This document shows positions 11,650 through 22,898 of a stretch of DNA of 64,000 nucleotides, piece after piece. Made by a program: the position numbers and the translations under genes. The stretch's first letter is position 1. Every line of letters starts with the position of its first letter. The notes under the pieces were generated by a model. It searched no databases. It had not been told where the DNA came from and worked only from the letters and a program-made list of their open reading frames with translations. This stretch comes from Chiridota heheva (taxonomy: Eukaryota; Echinodermata; Holothuroidea; Apodida; Chiridotidae), in contig JAIGNY010004479.1 of assembly GCA_020152595.1 (NCBI GenBank), positions 102,501-166,500 on the forward strand, read 5' to 3'.

Positions 11650-12975
11650 GATGATTTAATTCATTTAATTTAATTTGACAATCTAAAATAAGTTTTGTTA
11701 CATTCTTTGCTTATTTTGCATCCGATGCTCATGATGTTCTTGTGGTGGTTATTGTGGGGCTAGTATAGAACCAGTTCACACAGCACTAAACATAGCCACG
11801 AAAAATGCACGCTTATCAGCAAGAAACTTCGGGCCTAAAAAGTGGTGCAATTTTATTTTATATAATCGCTTATTATGTCAAATACGGTACATTGTCCATC
11901 AATCTTGACACCGCAACACTTGTCTTGTTTTTCTTCATACAAGTCTTTCCACATCAATGCAATTATATAACACAAATATTGCCTCATTATTAAGATAAAA
12001 AAAAAAAAAAATTGTTCATGTGCCATGTCTTAAATTTAATATTTTTACATATTTCCAACCTCAGGGTTTCTACACTGAATAATAAGGACACTTATTTAAT
12101 ATTGCATTTAAGCAATTAAACAACATATTAAGAATGTCTACAAAGGTTTTCAGAACTAAAAGATTTCCTTTGCCAGAGGAGTCCAAGCTAATAGTAGATA
12201 GAACATACCAAAACAAAATGGCCAAACACCTACATAAAACTTGGTTCTAATTCAATAAATGTAAAATAGCGGACAGTAAACATGCATAATTTTGCAGGTA
12301 TAAATTAATCTCCATAGGCGATATTATCAATTAAATCTCGCTCACATCATGTGTAATGCTTAATATGAAATCAATACTTAAATTTCATATTTTTTTTTTA
12401 AAGATGAAAATTGTTAAGTATATCCGTCTATACCGATACATCATTTAAGCTTTGCGAGTATGTAAATAAGAAATGTCCACATCTGTAGTAAACATCCATG
12501 TAAAAAATTGGGTCTTTACATTAAGTAGCCCATCAAATGAATAAATCATTATTGATCTTGGAATTCTCTCCAATAACATATTAGTCATACTACTTGAAGT
12601 TCAGACATGGTATCAAGACCATTCTAGACAGTCAAATTATTAATGCAATACTGCTTTTAAAGAAGTATTCCAGCATTTTTTGATAGAGGAGCATTGAAGA
12701 AACAAATTGGTGTAAAAACCATGTGGATTATGTTTTAGAATTATTCAATTTCAAACACTTTGCCAGTGTTGAAAAGTGACCTCACTGTCAAAAGTGTGAT
12801 GTCATAATTACTGATCTAAGAAAATGTGTAATGTATTTCTTTGAAAATGAATTGCTTCTTTCTAAATTATTGAAAACAATATTTGTTTAAAAAGTAAGAT
12901 GAGGTATGTCATGCACTTTACAAGAACATGATATGTCAATCAGATACCTCACAATCTAAATAAAAGAAAACTTTA
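11650..12975. other. no gene; AT-rich
   Basis: No feature supported. It contains an A-run at about 11998-12012. Confidence 0.4.
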
Positions 12976-12989
12976 TATTATCTTTTACT

Positions 12990-14018
12990 GAACAACATAT
13001 AAAATGGATCTGCCAGTATGACATCACACTCCATACAGTGTAGTCTTGGATCTGCCAGTGTGACTTCACACTCTATACAGTGTTGTCTTGGATCTGCCAG
13101 TATGACATCACACTCTACACAGTGTTGTCTTGGATTTGCCAGAATGACATTACACTCTATAGTGTTGGCTTGGATTTGCCAATATGACATCACACTCTCT
13201 TCAGTGTTGGCTTGGATCTGCCAGTGTGACATCACACTCTATACAGTTGGCTTGGTTCTGCTAGTATGACATCACACTCTATACAGTGTTGTCTTGGATC
13301 TGCCAGTATGACATTACACTGTATACAGTGTTGTCTTGGATCTGCCAGTATGACATCACACTGTATACAGTGTTGTCTTGGATTTGCCAGTATGACATCA
13401 CACTGTATACAGTGTTGTCTTGGATTTGCCAGTATGACATTACACTGTATACAGTGTTGTCTTGGATCTGCCAGTATGACATCACACTGTATACAGTGTT
13501 GTCTTGGATCTGCCAGTATGACATCACACTGTATACAGTGTTGTCTTGGATCTGCCAGTATGACATCACACTGTATACAGTGTTGTCTTGGATTTGCCAG
13601 TATGACATCACACTGTATACAGTGTTGTCTTGGATCTGCCAGTATGACATTACACTGTATACAGTGTTGTCTTGGATCTGCCAGTATGACATCACACTGT
13701 ATACAGTGTTGTCTTGGATCTGCCAGTATGACATCACACTGTATACAGTGTTGTCTTGGATCTGCCAGTATGACATCACACTGTATACAGTGTTGTCTTG
13801 GATTTGCCAGTATGACATCACACTGTATACAGTGTTGTCTTGGATCTGCCAGTATGCTGTATACAGTGTTGTCTTGGATCTGCCAGTATGACATCACACT
13901 GTATACAGTGTTGTCTTGGATCTGCCAGTATGACATCACACTGTATACAGTGTTGTCTTGGATTTGCCAGTATGACATCACACTGTATACAGTGTTGTCT
14001 TGGATCTGCCAGTATGAC
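12990..14018. repeat. 42-bp minisatellite with 16-bp palindrome, about 24 copies
   Basis: The unit reads TGACATCACACTGTATACAG then TGTTGTCTTGGATCTGCCAG plus TA. Each typical unit contains ACACTGTATACAGTGT, a perfect 16-bp palindrome. Units at the left edge (13018-13300) carry CTCTATACAGT and are more diverged; units from 13300 on are nearly identical, with TCT/TTT and TCA/TTA alternates. One unit near 13855 has lost the TGACATCACA segment. Both strands are open because 42 is a multiple of three. Confidence 0.93.
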
Positions 14019-14019
14019 A

Positions 14020-14640
14020 ATTTCTACATTTTAATCCCATTTACTAAGTATTATATCAATCTATATGTCAAGTCTAAGCTCTTACCTTTTGGAAATAAGT
14101 AGACTATATACGCTTGAAACGAAGTTCATTCGTTTTTTATTCAAACTTTGCATAAAAATGACTAGTTTCTATATACACCTCAAAGACGTGGCAATTTGAA
14201 TTTGACAATCAATTTGACTTAAATACAATCGAAAATCAATTCATAGTTTAAAATTTATCTAAAATTTTCATATTTTCAATTTAGGTATTAGAAATTTAAA
14301 TAATGAGTTTCATCAGAAATAAAAAATCCCAAAATTGCCTCTAGAAATCTTGAATTTTCATGGTTGCAAAATATTTTGCTATTCATAAGACAAATGGTAA
14401 ATGGAATTTATGGCATGCACTTTACAAGATGGTACCCAATGTGGATTATTAATTGCTTTGTCTTTTAAGACAATAATCTAACAATAAAGCAGGTCAATCC
14501 ACAGCCATTCATACCATTCTCTCATAAAGCAGTCACAAGTGTTAATTAACAACGTTTTGTGAGTGCGCTTCTGAAAATAACATGGTACCAGTTAAACTTA
14601 GATAATAGCCTTCGAAATGATCTTTACATTCATATCATGT
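14020..14640. other. no gene; AT-rich
   Basis: No feature supported. Confidence 0.4.
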
Positions 14641-15146
14641 CTGTGCATTAATAATCATGATATCTGTATATAAACATTCGTTTATTTCCTATATACAAAA
14701 TCATGCAATCTGTACATACATAATATGTATGTCAGAATCATGAAATCTGGACATACATAATTATGTCCATATGCACAAAATCATGATATCTGTACATACA
14801 TAATTATGTCCGTATGTACAGAATCATATTTGTACATACATATGTGCATATGTACAGAATCATGATATCTGTACAAACATAATTATGTCTGTGCATACAT
14901 AACCATGATGTCTGTACATACATAATAATAATATCTAAGCATACATAATGATGTATACTGTAGCTCTGTATAGAGATAATAATCATATACCTGATTTACA
15001 TATCAGACATCATTATGTGAGGGGATAATCATAATATCTGTACATACATATTCATGATATCTGTACATGCATGATTATGCTATCTGTATATGCATGATTG
15101 TTATTCATATCTATACATAATATTTTATGTATATTTATATAATATA

Positions 15147-15180
<34 letters not shown>

Positions 15181-15250
15181 CATATATAAATGATTACAAA
15201 ATCTGTACATCTATATTCATGACTGTAATACATATACATGATATTTGTAT
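14640..15250. repeat. degenerate tandem repeat plus (TA)n tract
   Basis: Diverged units of roughly 25-35 bp repeat ATCTGTACATACATAATTAT and ATCATGATATCTGTACATAC. An (AT)n run lies at about 15145-15190. The array is older than its neighbours, judged by divergence. Confidence 0.75.
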
Positions 15251-16980
15251 GAAATCTTTTAAAGAAAAAAAAACCTTATAAGCAATATTACATATATGAA
15301 ATACGTCTGGGAAAATTATCTAGGCAAGAGGAAACTTAACTCATGAAAACACCCTCATTACTGGCTAAATATTTTCCGTGCAATTTTTGAAATATTAGAA
15401 AGAAATAAGGCTTTTAGGGGTAATAGAGTCATTTTGAACATTCAAATGCTTTTTCTAAATAATGTTTTTGTGTATCTCATTGAACAATTCAAGCATTAAA
15501 ATTAGAAACAATGAAATTTTATCATAACATTTGAACAATCTAGCTGCGTGACTTCAATATTCTGTGTTGTACATGTTCCTACTATTAGGCATGCTCCTGG
15601 ACTGTATGTGTACTTTAATTCAAGTATGTAATCATGAATAAGAAACATGTGCTTTAGCCAGGTACACAATAAATGTGATAAAAAGCACACAACAATAAAA
15701 ATCAACCAATTTCCACTCAATCAACACAATTTATTGTTGGGGAAAAGGAACTTGGAGCAAAAAAACAAATGCAGGAATACTACATAGAAGTGCTTTGACC
15801 TAAAGATTAAAATGAATGCTTTTACTAAAATATATAGTTGTTAATTATGAATAAAACAATGAAAATTATCTAAATACTTTTGTTGCATATAATGTATAGG
15901 TGAAATAAACTGTACACTAATCTTAAAGCTTTGGAAAATAAAATTTGAATACAAAATTGGAAGAACATTTTCCTACTAAAATTGTTTAATCATGGTGTAC
16001 AATCTATCAAACAGAGAAATGCTTTAACACACCTGGACATAGCTTACTAACACAAATGAATATTTGACAAGAGTTTTGAAATAGTATGAGTTTTATATAA
16101 GTTGAAGCTATGTGGAAAAGTAGAGATTTTGTATTCACTAAAAAAAAAAGGAAAAAAAAAAACCCTTTAAATTCTTAAGAGAGCAGTCTTTAAATTACAA
16201 CACCTGTAGTGTCAGATTAATCAAAGTTTTAAGAATTTGTCATGATGTATGCAAGAGGACAGCACACAATCTTTAATGTAATTCTCTAAAAGTTTATCTT
16301 AAATTTCAGTCACTGAAAATCATTTAACTTATTTTCTCCTTCTAATTGAGGGTATGACGGAAATTCAACATTTCTTGGTCATTTTTCAACTGCTCCAAAG
16401 AACGGTGGTAAAGAATTGAAAAACAATAGAATAGTAAAAGGAAATTCATAGGTTTTCTTGTTGTGATTTAAAAAGTTAAAAACATATTGTCATAGTTTAT
16501 TAAAATGAGGCTCTAAAATTTAAAATGCTGTAAATTGGTCAATTCTTAACTGATTTAGATGAAATATAATGTTGCTATTTTCATGGTTTATAGCACATGT
16601 TCTTCACATTAAGCTCAAGCTGCTGCTACCTGTACGCAGATCAAGTAAATGCGTTACTACACACAAAACAATTTGAAACTTGAACAAAAAGTCTGCTTGG
16701 GATTTAATTAAGAGTTAAATTATAAACTCACTTCCTTAAAATCTCTTAGAATTCTCATCACATATCAATATATAATCATTCAACTCGAGAAACAATTGTA
16801 ATCAATATACAATTTTTTACAGTTGCTCCCCCACCCCCTTACCACGTATGGGTGCATTTATAGACATATTACATTTAGAAAACTTTTATATGGACCGAAA
16901 GAGTAAAAGGTGAAGAAAGTATTCATAAACCTTACACCATTTCAGAAGATGTTCAAGTTTAAAGTTCTTTTGATCTTAAA
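15251..16980. other. non-coding; interspersed repeat segment near 16300-16600
   Basis: No gene seen. 16305-16600 (CAGTCACTGAAAATCATTTA, then CAACTGCTCC and TTGAAAAACAATA) resembles segments at 42745-43150 and, less well, 21580-21960, marking a dispersed repeat family. 16881-16980 has a degraded piece of the foldback family (GGTGAAGAAAGTATTCA). Confidence 0.45.
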
Positions 16981-17232
16981 TAAATATCAAAAACAGCTGC
17001 TATTTTTAAAATGATTTCTATTGTCAAAATGGACTGGAGTAAAGCCTTCACATTACCATTTTACTCCTTTTTTGGTGTTTTATGAACTATGTAACCAGAA
17101 TAGCAAACAAGAATTTTGTTAGCTATTCTGGTACAGAGTTTTTCAAGTACTGAAAAAGGAGTATAAGGGTAATTTGAAGGCTTTATTCCAGTCCATTTTT
17201 ACAATAGAAATCCATTTTGAAAATAGAAGCTG
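16981..17232. mobile_element. foldback element with about 90-bp inverted arms
   Basis: The left arm (about 16995-17075) includes TTTCTATTGTCAAAATGGAC and GGAGTAAAGCC. The right arm (about 17152-17232) includes its reverse complement, GGCTTTATTCCAGTCC and ACAATAGAAATCC. Between the arms an inner inverted repeat pairs ACCAGAATAGC at 17093 with GCTATTCTGGT at 17131. No coding capacity; probably a MITE. Confidence 0.75.
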
Positions 17233-17259
17233 CTTAAAGTTAAATTTAACTTTCAAAAC

Positions 17260-17665
17260 AATGATTTGGTATATAAATGTATGAACAATAAGTCACCACA
17301 GTATCTTAAAGATCTGTTTATGGAATTGCCAAGAAGTGATCGTGATAGGAGATGGAAAGACATATACCAAAGACTTCTGATTCCATTTGCTGGATGTAAG
17401 ACATTTGTTGCTCTTTTGGTGTTGAGGGGTCCAACATCGTGGAAGGATTTACCATACAACATTGAGAAGTCTCATCTGTTGATGCATGTATGTCCAAATT
17501 AAAAACATACCTGTTTGATAAGTATAGTGATCTTATATCACAAACCAGGGATTAAATGTATTTGTAGATATTGTATATATTAAGCATAGTTTCATTGCTC
17601 ATTGTACAGTGTCTCCGAAGATTTGTTGATCAAGGATTGCGCTGTATAAACATAATGTATTTGGG
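17260..17665 (+). pseudogene. CR1-like LINE 3' tail
   Basis: The frame from 17266 reads VYKCMNNKSPQYLKDLFMEL, later LVLRGPTSWKDLPYNI, and after a one-base shift at about 17485 MSKLKTYLFDKYSDLISQ to a stop. The pattern (short Leu/Tyr block, GP-x-x-W-x-x-LP, F/S-K-x-x-LKT-x-L) is the C-terminal end of CR1/L2-type reverse transcriptases. GCGCTGTATAAACATAATG near 17640 looks like the family's 3' tail. It is a 5'-truncated dead copy. Confidence 0.7.
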
Positions 17666-17904
17666 ATTTAACAATTGATAAGAGTGAAGGTTTAACACCA
17701 CTCCTCAATATTAGACATCATACGTCAGCCACTTTTATCCAGACTTCTTGACATTTATATATTCAACATCCTCTCAATGGTACTGAAGTAGCCTCCTACA
17801 GTTCTGTTTGTATTTGCATAATCTTTCATGTTAAATAAATGTGTTTGACCACAGAGCCAATCACTACTTAAAGCTATGAATTGTTGCAAGAGTCATGTAC
17901 ATCT

Positions 17905-18085
17905 TACTTGAACTTGTTGCCAAGCAGAAGAGCCACAAGGAAACATATCAAGGTAACTTGTTGCCAAGCAGAAGAGCCACAAGGAAACATATAAAGGTAA
18001 CTTGTTGCCAAGCAGAAGAGCCACAAGGAAACATATAAAGGTAACTTGTTGCCAAGCAGAAGAGCCACAAGGAAACATATCAAGG
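17905..18085. repeat. 44-bp tandem repeat, four copies
   Basis: AACTTGTTGCCAAGCAGAAG followed by AGCCACAAGGAAACATAT and a short tail repeats four times with only CA/AA alternates, so it is recent. Open frames across it are by-products. Confidence 0.9.
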
Positions 18086-18089
18086 TAAT

Positions 18090-18855
18090 ACAAACACTCA
18101 ATTACTTCATTCAAAAGAAAACAATCAGAAACTTTGATCGAAATCAACAACTGGTACTTGACCTTGCTGTTGACCTCAATAATCACGTCCATGCAATATA
18201 AAACCATACAGTTGTTCCAAATTTGTTTATATATCTTCAATTGTGCCAAGATTGTTTCCTTAGCACAGAGTTCACATGAATAACCTACTTTCTCAGTACC
18301 TTTCAGCAGTACTTGCACACCATATAGAGAAGACATACAAAATGAAAAGTAAAATAAATGCACACAAAATTGTTCTTTATTCAATTTAAATGAATAGGAG
18401 TGCATGTTAAAACACATAACACTTTGAGCACTAGTCCAGATATCACAAAACATAATTTCAAAATTAGGTTCTCAGTGTATTTTTCTTGTGGTTCCTTACC
18501 CAAATTCAAAGCCATACTGAAATTATTCAGTAACCTGAATAGACTATTAACTTGGCCTACATATTTTCAGAGCTATTGCTTAAGAATAGATTTAGTCATG
18601 TGTAGCAAAAGGCATCACTATCAACTAAACTAAACTAATGTTATTCCGACACCTGACGTAATCTTTAAGGTTAAATTCTTTGCATGTAATTTTGCTTAGA
18701 CACCAAAGCGTCAGTGTTTCTATTTTCAATATATTTATGACAAAACAAGGTGTGTCACTGACAATAAATGAATACTTAAATAAATGGTGAAACAATTGAA
18801 AGTTTCTTAGGTTGACAAAATTCTTCAATTCAAATGAATTTTTTATTCAAACTGC
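18090..18855. other. no gene; AT-rich
   Basis: No feature supported. Confidence 0.4.
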
Positions 18856-18859
18856 ATTA

Positions 18860-19640
18860 ACTTGTCAATGTAAACCACATTACCTTATCGTGTAAACTAC
18901 ATGGCGTTATCATGTAAACCACATGACCGTATCATGTAAATCACATGACCTTATTATCTAAATCACATTACCTTATCATGTAAATCACATGACATTATCA
19001 TGCATCACATGACATTATCATGTAAATCACATGACATTATCATGTAAATCACATAACATTATCATTTAAATCACATGACATTATCATTTAAATCACATGA
19101 CATCATGTAAATCACATGACATCATGTAAATCACATGACATCATGTAAATCACATGACATCATGTAAATCACATGACATCATGTAAATCACATGACCGTA
19201 TCATGTAAATCACATGACCTTATTATGTAAATTACAAGACATCATGTAAATCACAAGACATTATGATGTAAATCACAAGACATTATCATGTAAATCACAT
19301 GACATCATGTAAATTACATGACCGTATTATGTAAATCTGATTTACATAATACGGTTATGTAATTTACATAAGGTCACTTAATTAACATGATACGGTCATT
19401 TGATTTACATGTCATGTGATATACATGATGTCATGTGATATACATGATAATGTTATGCGACTTACACTATAAGGTCATGTGATTTACATGTCATGTGATT
19501 TACATGATAAGATCCTGTGATATACATGATAAGGTCATGTGATTTACATAACTAGGTCATATGATTTACATGAGACGGTCATGTGCACATGACCTTACCA
19601 TGTAAATCACATGACCTTATTATGTAAATCACAAAATTAT
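18860..19640. repeat. minisatellite that reverses orientation at 19338 (giant hairpin)
   Basis: From 18860 to about 19337 the units read ATCATGTAAATCACATGAC with ATT or CTT spacers. From 19339 to about 19585 they read in reverse complement (GTCATGTGATTTACATGAT). At the turn ACCGTATTATGTAAATC, one T, then GATTTACATAATACGGT form a perfect 17-bp inverted repeat. A short block after 19587 returns to the first orientation. No ORF. Confidence 0.85.
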
Positions 19641-20340
19641 GAGAAGTGCATGACCTTGAAATGTAATTTGAGGGTTAGTTCTTGCTAGATTTTCTTACAC
19701 ATGATTCTTCCATAATTTTGAGTTAATTTGTTCTGAGGCTTTGAAAATATTTATGACTTGTCACTTAAGAATTTAAGAACAATAGTATTTCTATAGGGTT
19801 TGAGCACACTTTGCGGTAATCAAAATGAAGTGGTTTCAAAAGATTTAAAGCTTTCTGTATTTTAAGAATAAAGAATTATCTTTAGTCTAAAATTTGCGTC
19901 CAAGTGTAGTTCAGAATACGGAAGAGAAACAGATTAGAGATGGCATCACAATGCTAATGGCATATTTATGCATACCTGAACAAGCGTTACATTCTGAGTG
20001 AAATAGTCTTTAAAGCAGTTGGTGGCTGAAAAATGAGGGCATATTTGTCTTGAGTCTCAAGAATAATCTACTACACTTTTCATGTACGCGATGGTACTGA
20101 AAACCTTTCATACAAGTGTTCAAATTAATCATAATAATTTCTTATAAATACTTAAGTAATGTTTCAACTACACAAGCATCAAAACAGACCTGTCTTATTT
20201 CAAAATTCCAGTGACTTAGCAAAAAAGATGCCCTCACATTGGGACGGAGAGCTCCTTAAATTAAGTGTTCTGGTTATTGCTGATCAAAATATTTACATCA
20301 GTCTGTAGTGTACACAAATTTGCACAGCACTCAAAAAAGA
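19641..20340. other. no gene; AT-rich
   Basis: No feature supported. Confidence 0.4.
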
Positions 20341-20359
20341 TTTCAAATCTTGTTTTCGA

Positions 20360-20562
20360 TATGCCACATATTAAGTCATACCCAGTATATGCCCTATAGT
20401 AAGGCATACCAAGTATATGCCTTATAGTAAGTCATACCCAGTGTATGCCATATAGTAAGGCATGCCGGTGTATGCCCCATAGTAAGGCATACCCAGTATA
20501 TGCCCTATAGCAAGGCATACCCAGTATATGCCCTAAAGTAAGGCATACCCAGTGTATGTCCA
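20360..20562. repeat. 28-bp tandem repeat, about seven copies
   Basis: Units of CCCAGTATATGCCCTATAGT plus AAGGCATA, with point differences in each copy. Confidence 0.9.
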
Positions 20563-21412
20563 ATATAATTGAAATAATTTCTTCCTTCAAATTTATTCAC
20601 CCGTGTTGGTCAACTATTCTTTTACACACACCAGTCCAATAAATATCAATATTCAATCTGTTTATGAATTCTCACTACCACTGTCAGTTTAAACATCACT
20701 ATCTGCATTCATGATGAACAAATAGCACATTCTGAATAATGAAAATCTTGATTGCAATGATATAAAAAATCTTTAACAAATACATTTTTAAGATTTTGTT
20801 TGAACACTTGACTACAATCTGTTCCTTTCTTAAGTTAAGAAACACCGTAAGAACAGTGTATTAGTTGTGAGGTCTTTGTCCTAACGGCACCATTCTTATA
20901 GATCTGGATCTTGAGGTACTTTAATTAACATTCAATATTAAACAAAATGCCCATTTTCTCATTATTTTTTTTTACAAAAAACCTCTTCTGCCTCTATTCT
21001 GTGAATTCTCCGACATAGACTAAAGCACAAATGCCTTATACATCCACACCAAGGGACAAGAGAATTCAGTAATTTCTAATCTATCACAATTGTTGGAAAT
21101 CATTTTCTGGGTAGCGATAATTCGGAGGAGGGGGTAGAGGGGGAGCACTCATTACTGCAAAAGAGATATATGTATACCTCCACATTCAGGAAGAAAAAAC
21201 AAGTTATAATAAATCTTCAGATTTAAATTTTACTGCGAGGAAAAAAAATCTGAACCTTAACTTTATGGCAAACATGCTACCTATTGTGAAGATACACCAC
21301 AAAATCAAACTTGGCACTCCCCTTTAAAAACACTAACACACCAAACCGACTCTATACAAATGTGTTCCAAAAGATAAAAACCAGATTTCAATCGCTACCA
21401 AGGACATTTTCC

Positions 21413-21448
<36 letters not shown>

Positions 21449-21653
21449 GGTATATAAGGTTAAAGGTATATGGAAAAATGCACATTTTGTTCCCCATGCA
21501 GAGCTTTAGATTCTGAACAGAATAGTCTTTAGATTATGACTAAGGCAACTGTAATTTTCCAGTTATGACTAATCAACATTTGAAGATATTTGAATGAATG
21601 CAAAAGTACGACAAAGAACTTCAAGAAATAAAACTGTTTTCTATTCCTAATTT
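20563..21653. other. no gene; AT-rich, with (AT)n microsatellite
   Basis: A perfect (AT)n run lies at about 21417-21445. Nothing else is supported. Confidence 0.5.
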
Positions 21654-22382
21654 TTTATTGAGGATATGATGAAGATTAAAACTAAACAGCTCCCCCCATT
21701 TAAAGGAAATTGGTGTGAGGGGTTGAAAAATAATCAGTTAAGAGAAGGAAATTAATAGGTTGATGAATTTCACTAACAGAATTTGAGGACATAAATTTAA
21801 AGAATTACATTGGAGATTTTCATCGAATAGGCTATCCTCTCTCTCATACATCATAGCTTTTGCATACATTAAAGATTCTTCAAACATTGAATAGCCATGA
21901 CCCAGAAACTAGAAACAGAAACAAGTGCATTTGATGTAAATAAAAGATATTCTGTTCAGAAACTTTCTTTGGTGAATATAAAATCTCTACCTGTTCATAT
22001 ACTTTTTGATTGAGGTAAATAAATTGTGTTTGTTTGTGATCACACTTATTATCTAGTTCATGGCACTGTTATCTAGCTTTATACAACACTTTAATTGTAG
22101 GTGAGTATACAAGGACCTTTACAACATCTACCATCCATCTACTTTACATCTGGTAGGTAGGTAGACTGGGTATTTTACACCCCCTTCTACACACCTACCT
22201 TCTTTACATCTAAAATATAAAATCTATACAAGGTAATTTAATACAAAAGGAAGCAGCATTCCCATCATGCCAAAAATTATTTCAAATCTCTTTGTTGAAA
22301 AATGCACAAAGATCCACTTCATCAGCCTTATGTTGAACATCAGCAACAAAAATTGTCCACTCAGGATGGCAACGATATCCAA
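21654..22382 (-). other. putative 3' UTR of the LIM gene up to first AATAAA
   Basis: On the minus strand the first AATAAA after the stop is at 21659-21654. The stretch is AT-rich, non-coding and includes an interspersed-repeat segment at 21580-21960, so the signal may belong to the repeat. The true polyadenylation site could be much further left. Low confidence without transcript data. Confidence 0.25.
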
Positions 22383-22898
22383 TCACAGATCAGTAACCAT
22401 AAAACCTTTCATCATGTTCTGACTCTGGGGTTCTAATCTTTGATTTGAAAACTGCCCTCTAGGTACTTGCGGTTCTGGTTTATTGCTATAAGAATAGTAG
22501 TCCCCTTCTGTTTTTCTTGGTGAAAACCCCCTCTGTAAGGGGTCCTGTGGGGAATAAGGAGGGGGTTCTGAAAATGCGGGCTCTCTGCCACGCTCAGAGT
22601 CTCTGTATCTGGAGGGGGTGGGTGGTGGAGAAGATGCAGATTTAACAGGAGAGTTATATGAAGAGTGCCCTCTGTTATGGATGGGTGACTGTACCTCTGG
22701 TGTCTGAGGCGGACTGGCTACAGGGTAGGTTGAGCTCGGTGATAGCTGTGGGGAGTAAGATGCTTGCTGGATCTCGGAGGGTTCTGGGAATGGGAGGTTG
22801 GGTGCGATCTGGGCTATATGACAAGTGTAACATAGGAGTCTGTTGTGAAGAGGGTAACATCTTTTTCCAGATTCATCTGATAATTGTAAACCACAATC
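22383..22898 (-). CDS. AJUBA-like: exon F: end of LIM3, Pro/Ser-rich tail, stop
   Basis: This last coding exon has 171 codons and TGA at 22385-22383, with acceptor TTTTTCAG. Residues 1-28 finish LIM3 ([20 protein letters not shown], then LLCYTCHI). Residues 29-171 are rich in Pro, Ser, Tyr and Gln, with several SP/TP sites ([17 protein letters not shown]), a PPPY motif around residues 112-115, a YYSYS patch, and the end GFMVTDL. The C-terminal T-D-L fits a class I PDZ ligand. As I recall them, vertebrate Ajuba proteins end soon after LIM3, so the tail is unusual. The open frame is less AT-rich than its flanks and is distinct from the repeats, which supports true coding. An alternative last exon elsewhere cannot be excluded. 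Confidence 0.9.
   Translation of the reverse strand, partial: DCGLQLSDESGKRCYPLHNRLLCYTCHIAQIAPNLPFPEPSEIQQASYSPQLSPSSTYPVASPPQTPEVQSPIHNRGHSSYNSPVKSASSPPPTPSRYRDSERGREPAFSEPPPYSPQDPLQRGFSPRKTEGDYYSYSNKPEPQVPRGQFSNQRLEPQSQNMMKGFMVTDL

Noticed and set aside
13232..14102. Open frames of 262 and 278 codons in opposite strands
   Set aside because: They follow from the 42-bp array; both strands are open only because the period is a multiple of three.
21654..21659. Confident polyadenylation signal of the LIM gene
   Set aside because: AATAAA is frequent in AT-rich DNA and this one lies in a dispersed repeat; kept only as a low-confidence boundary.
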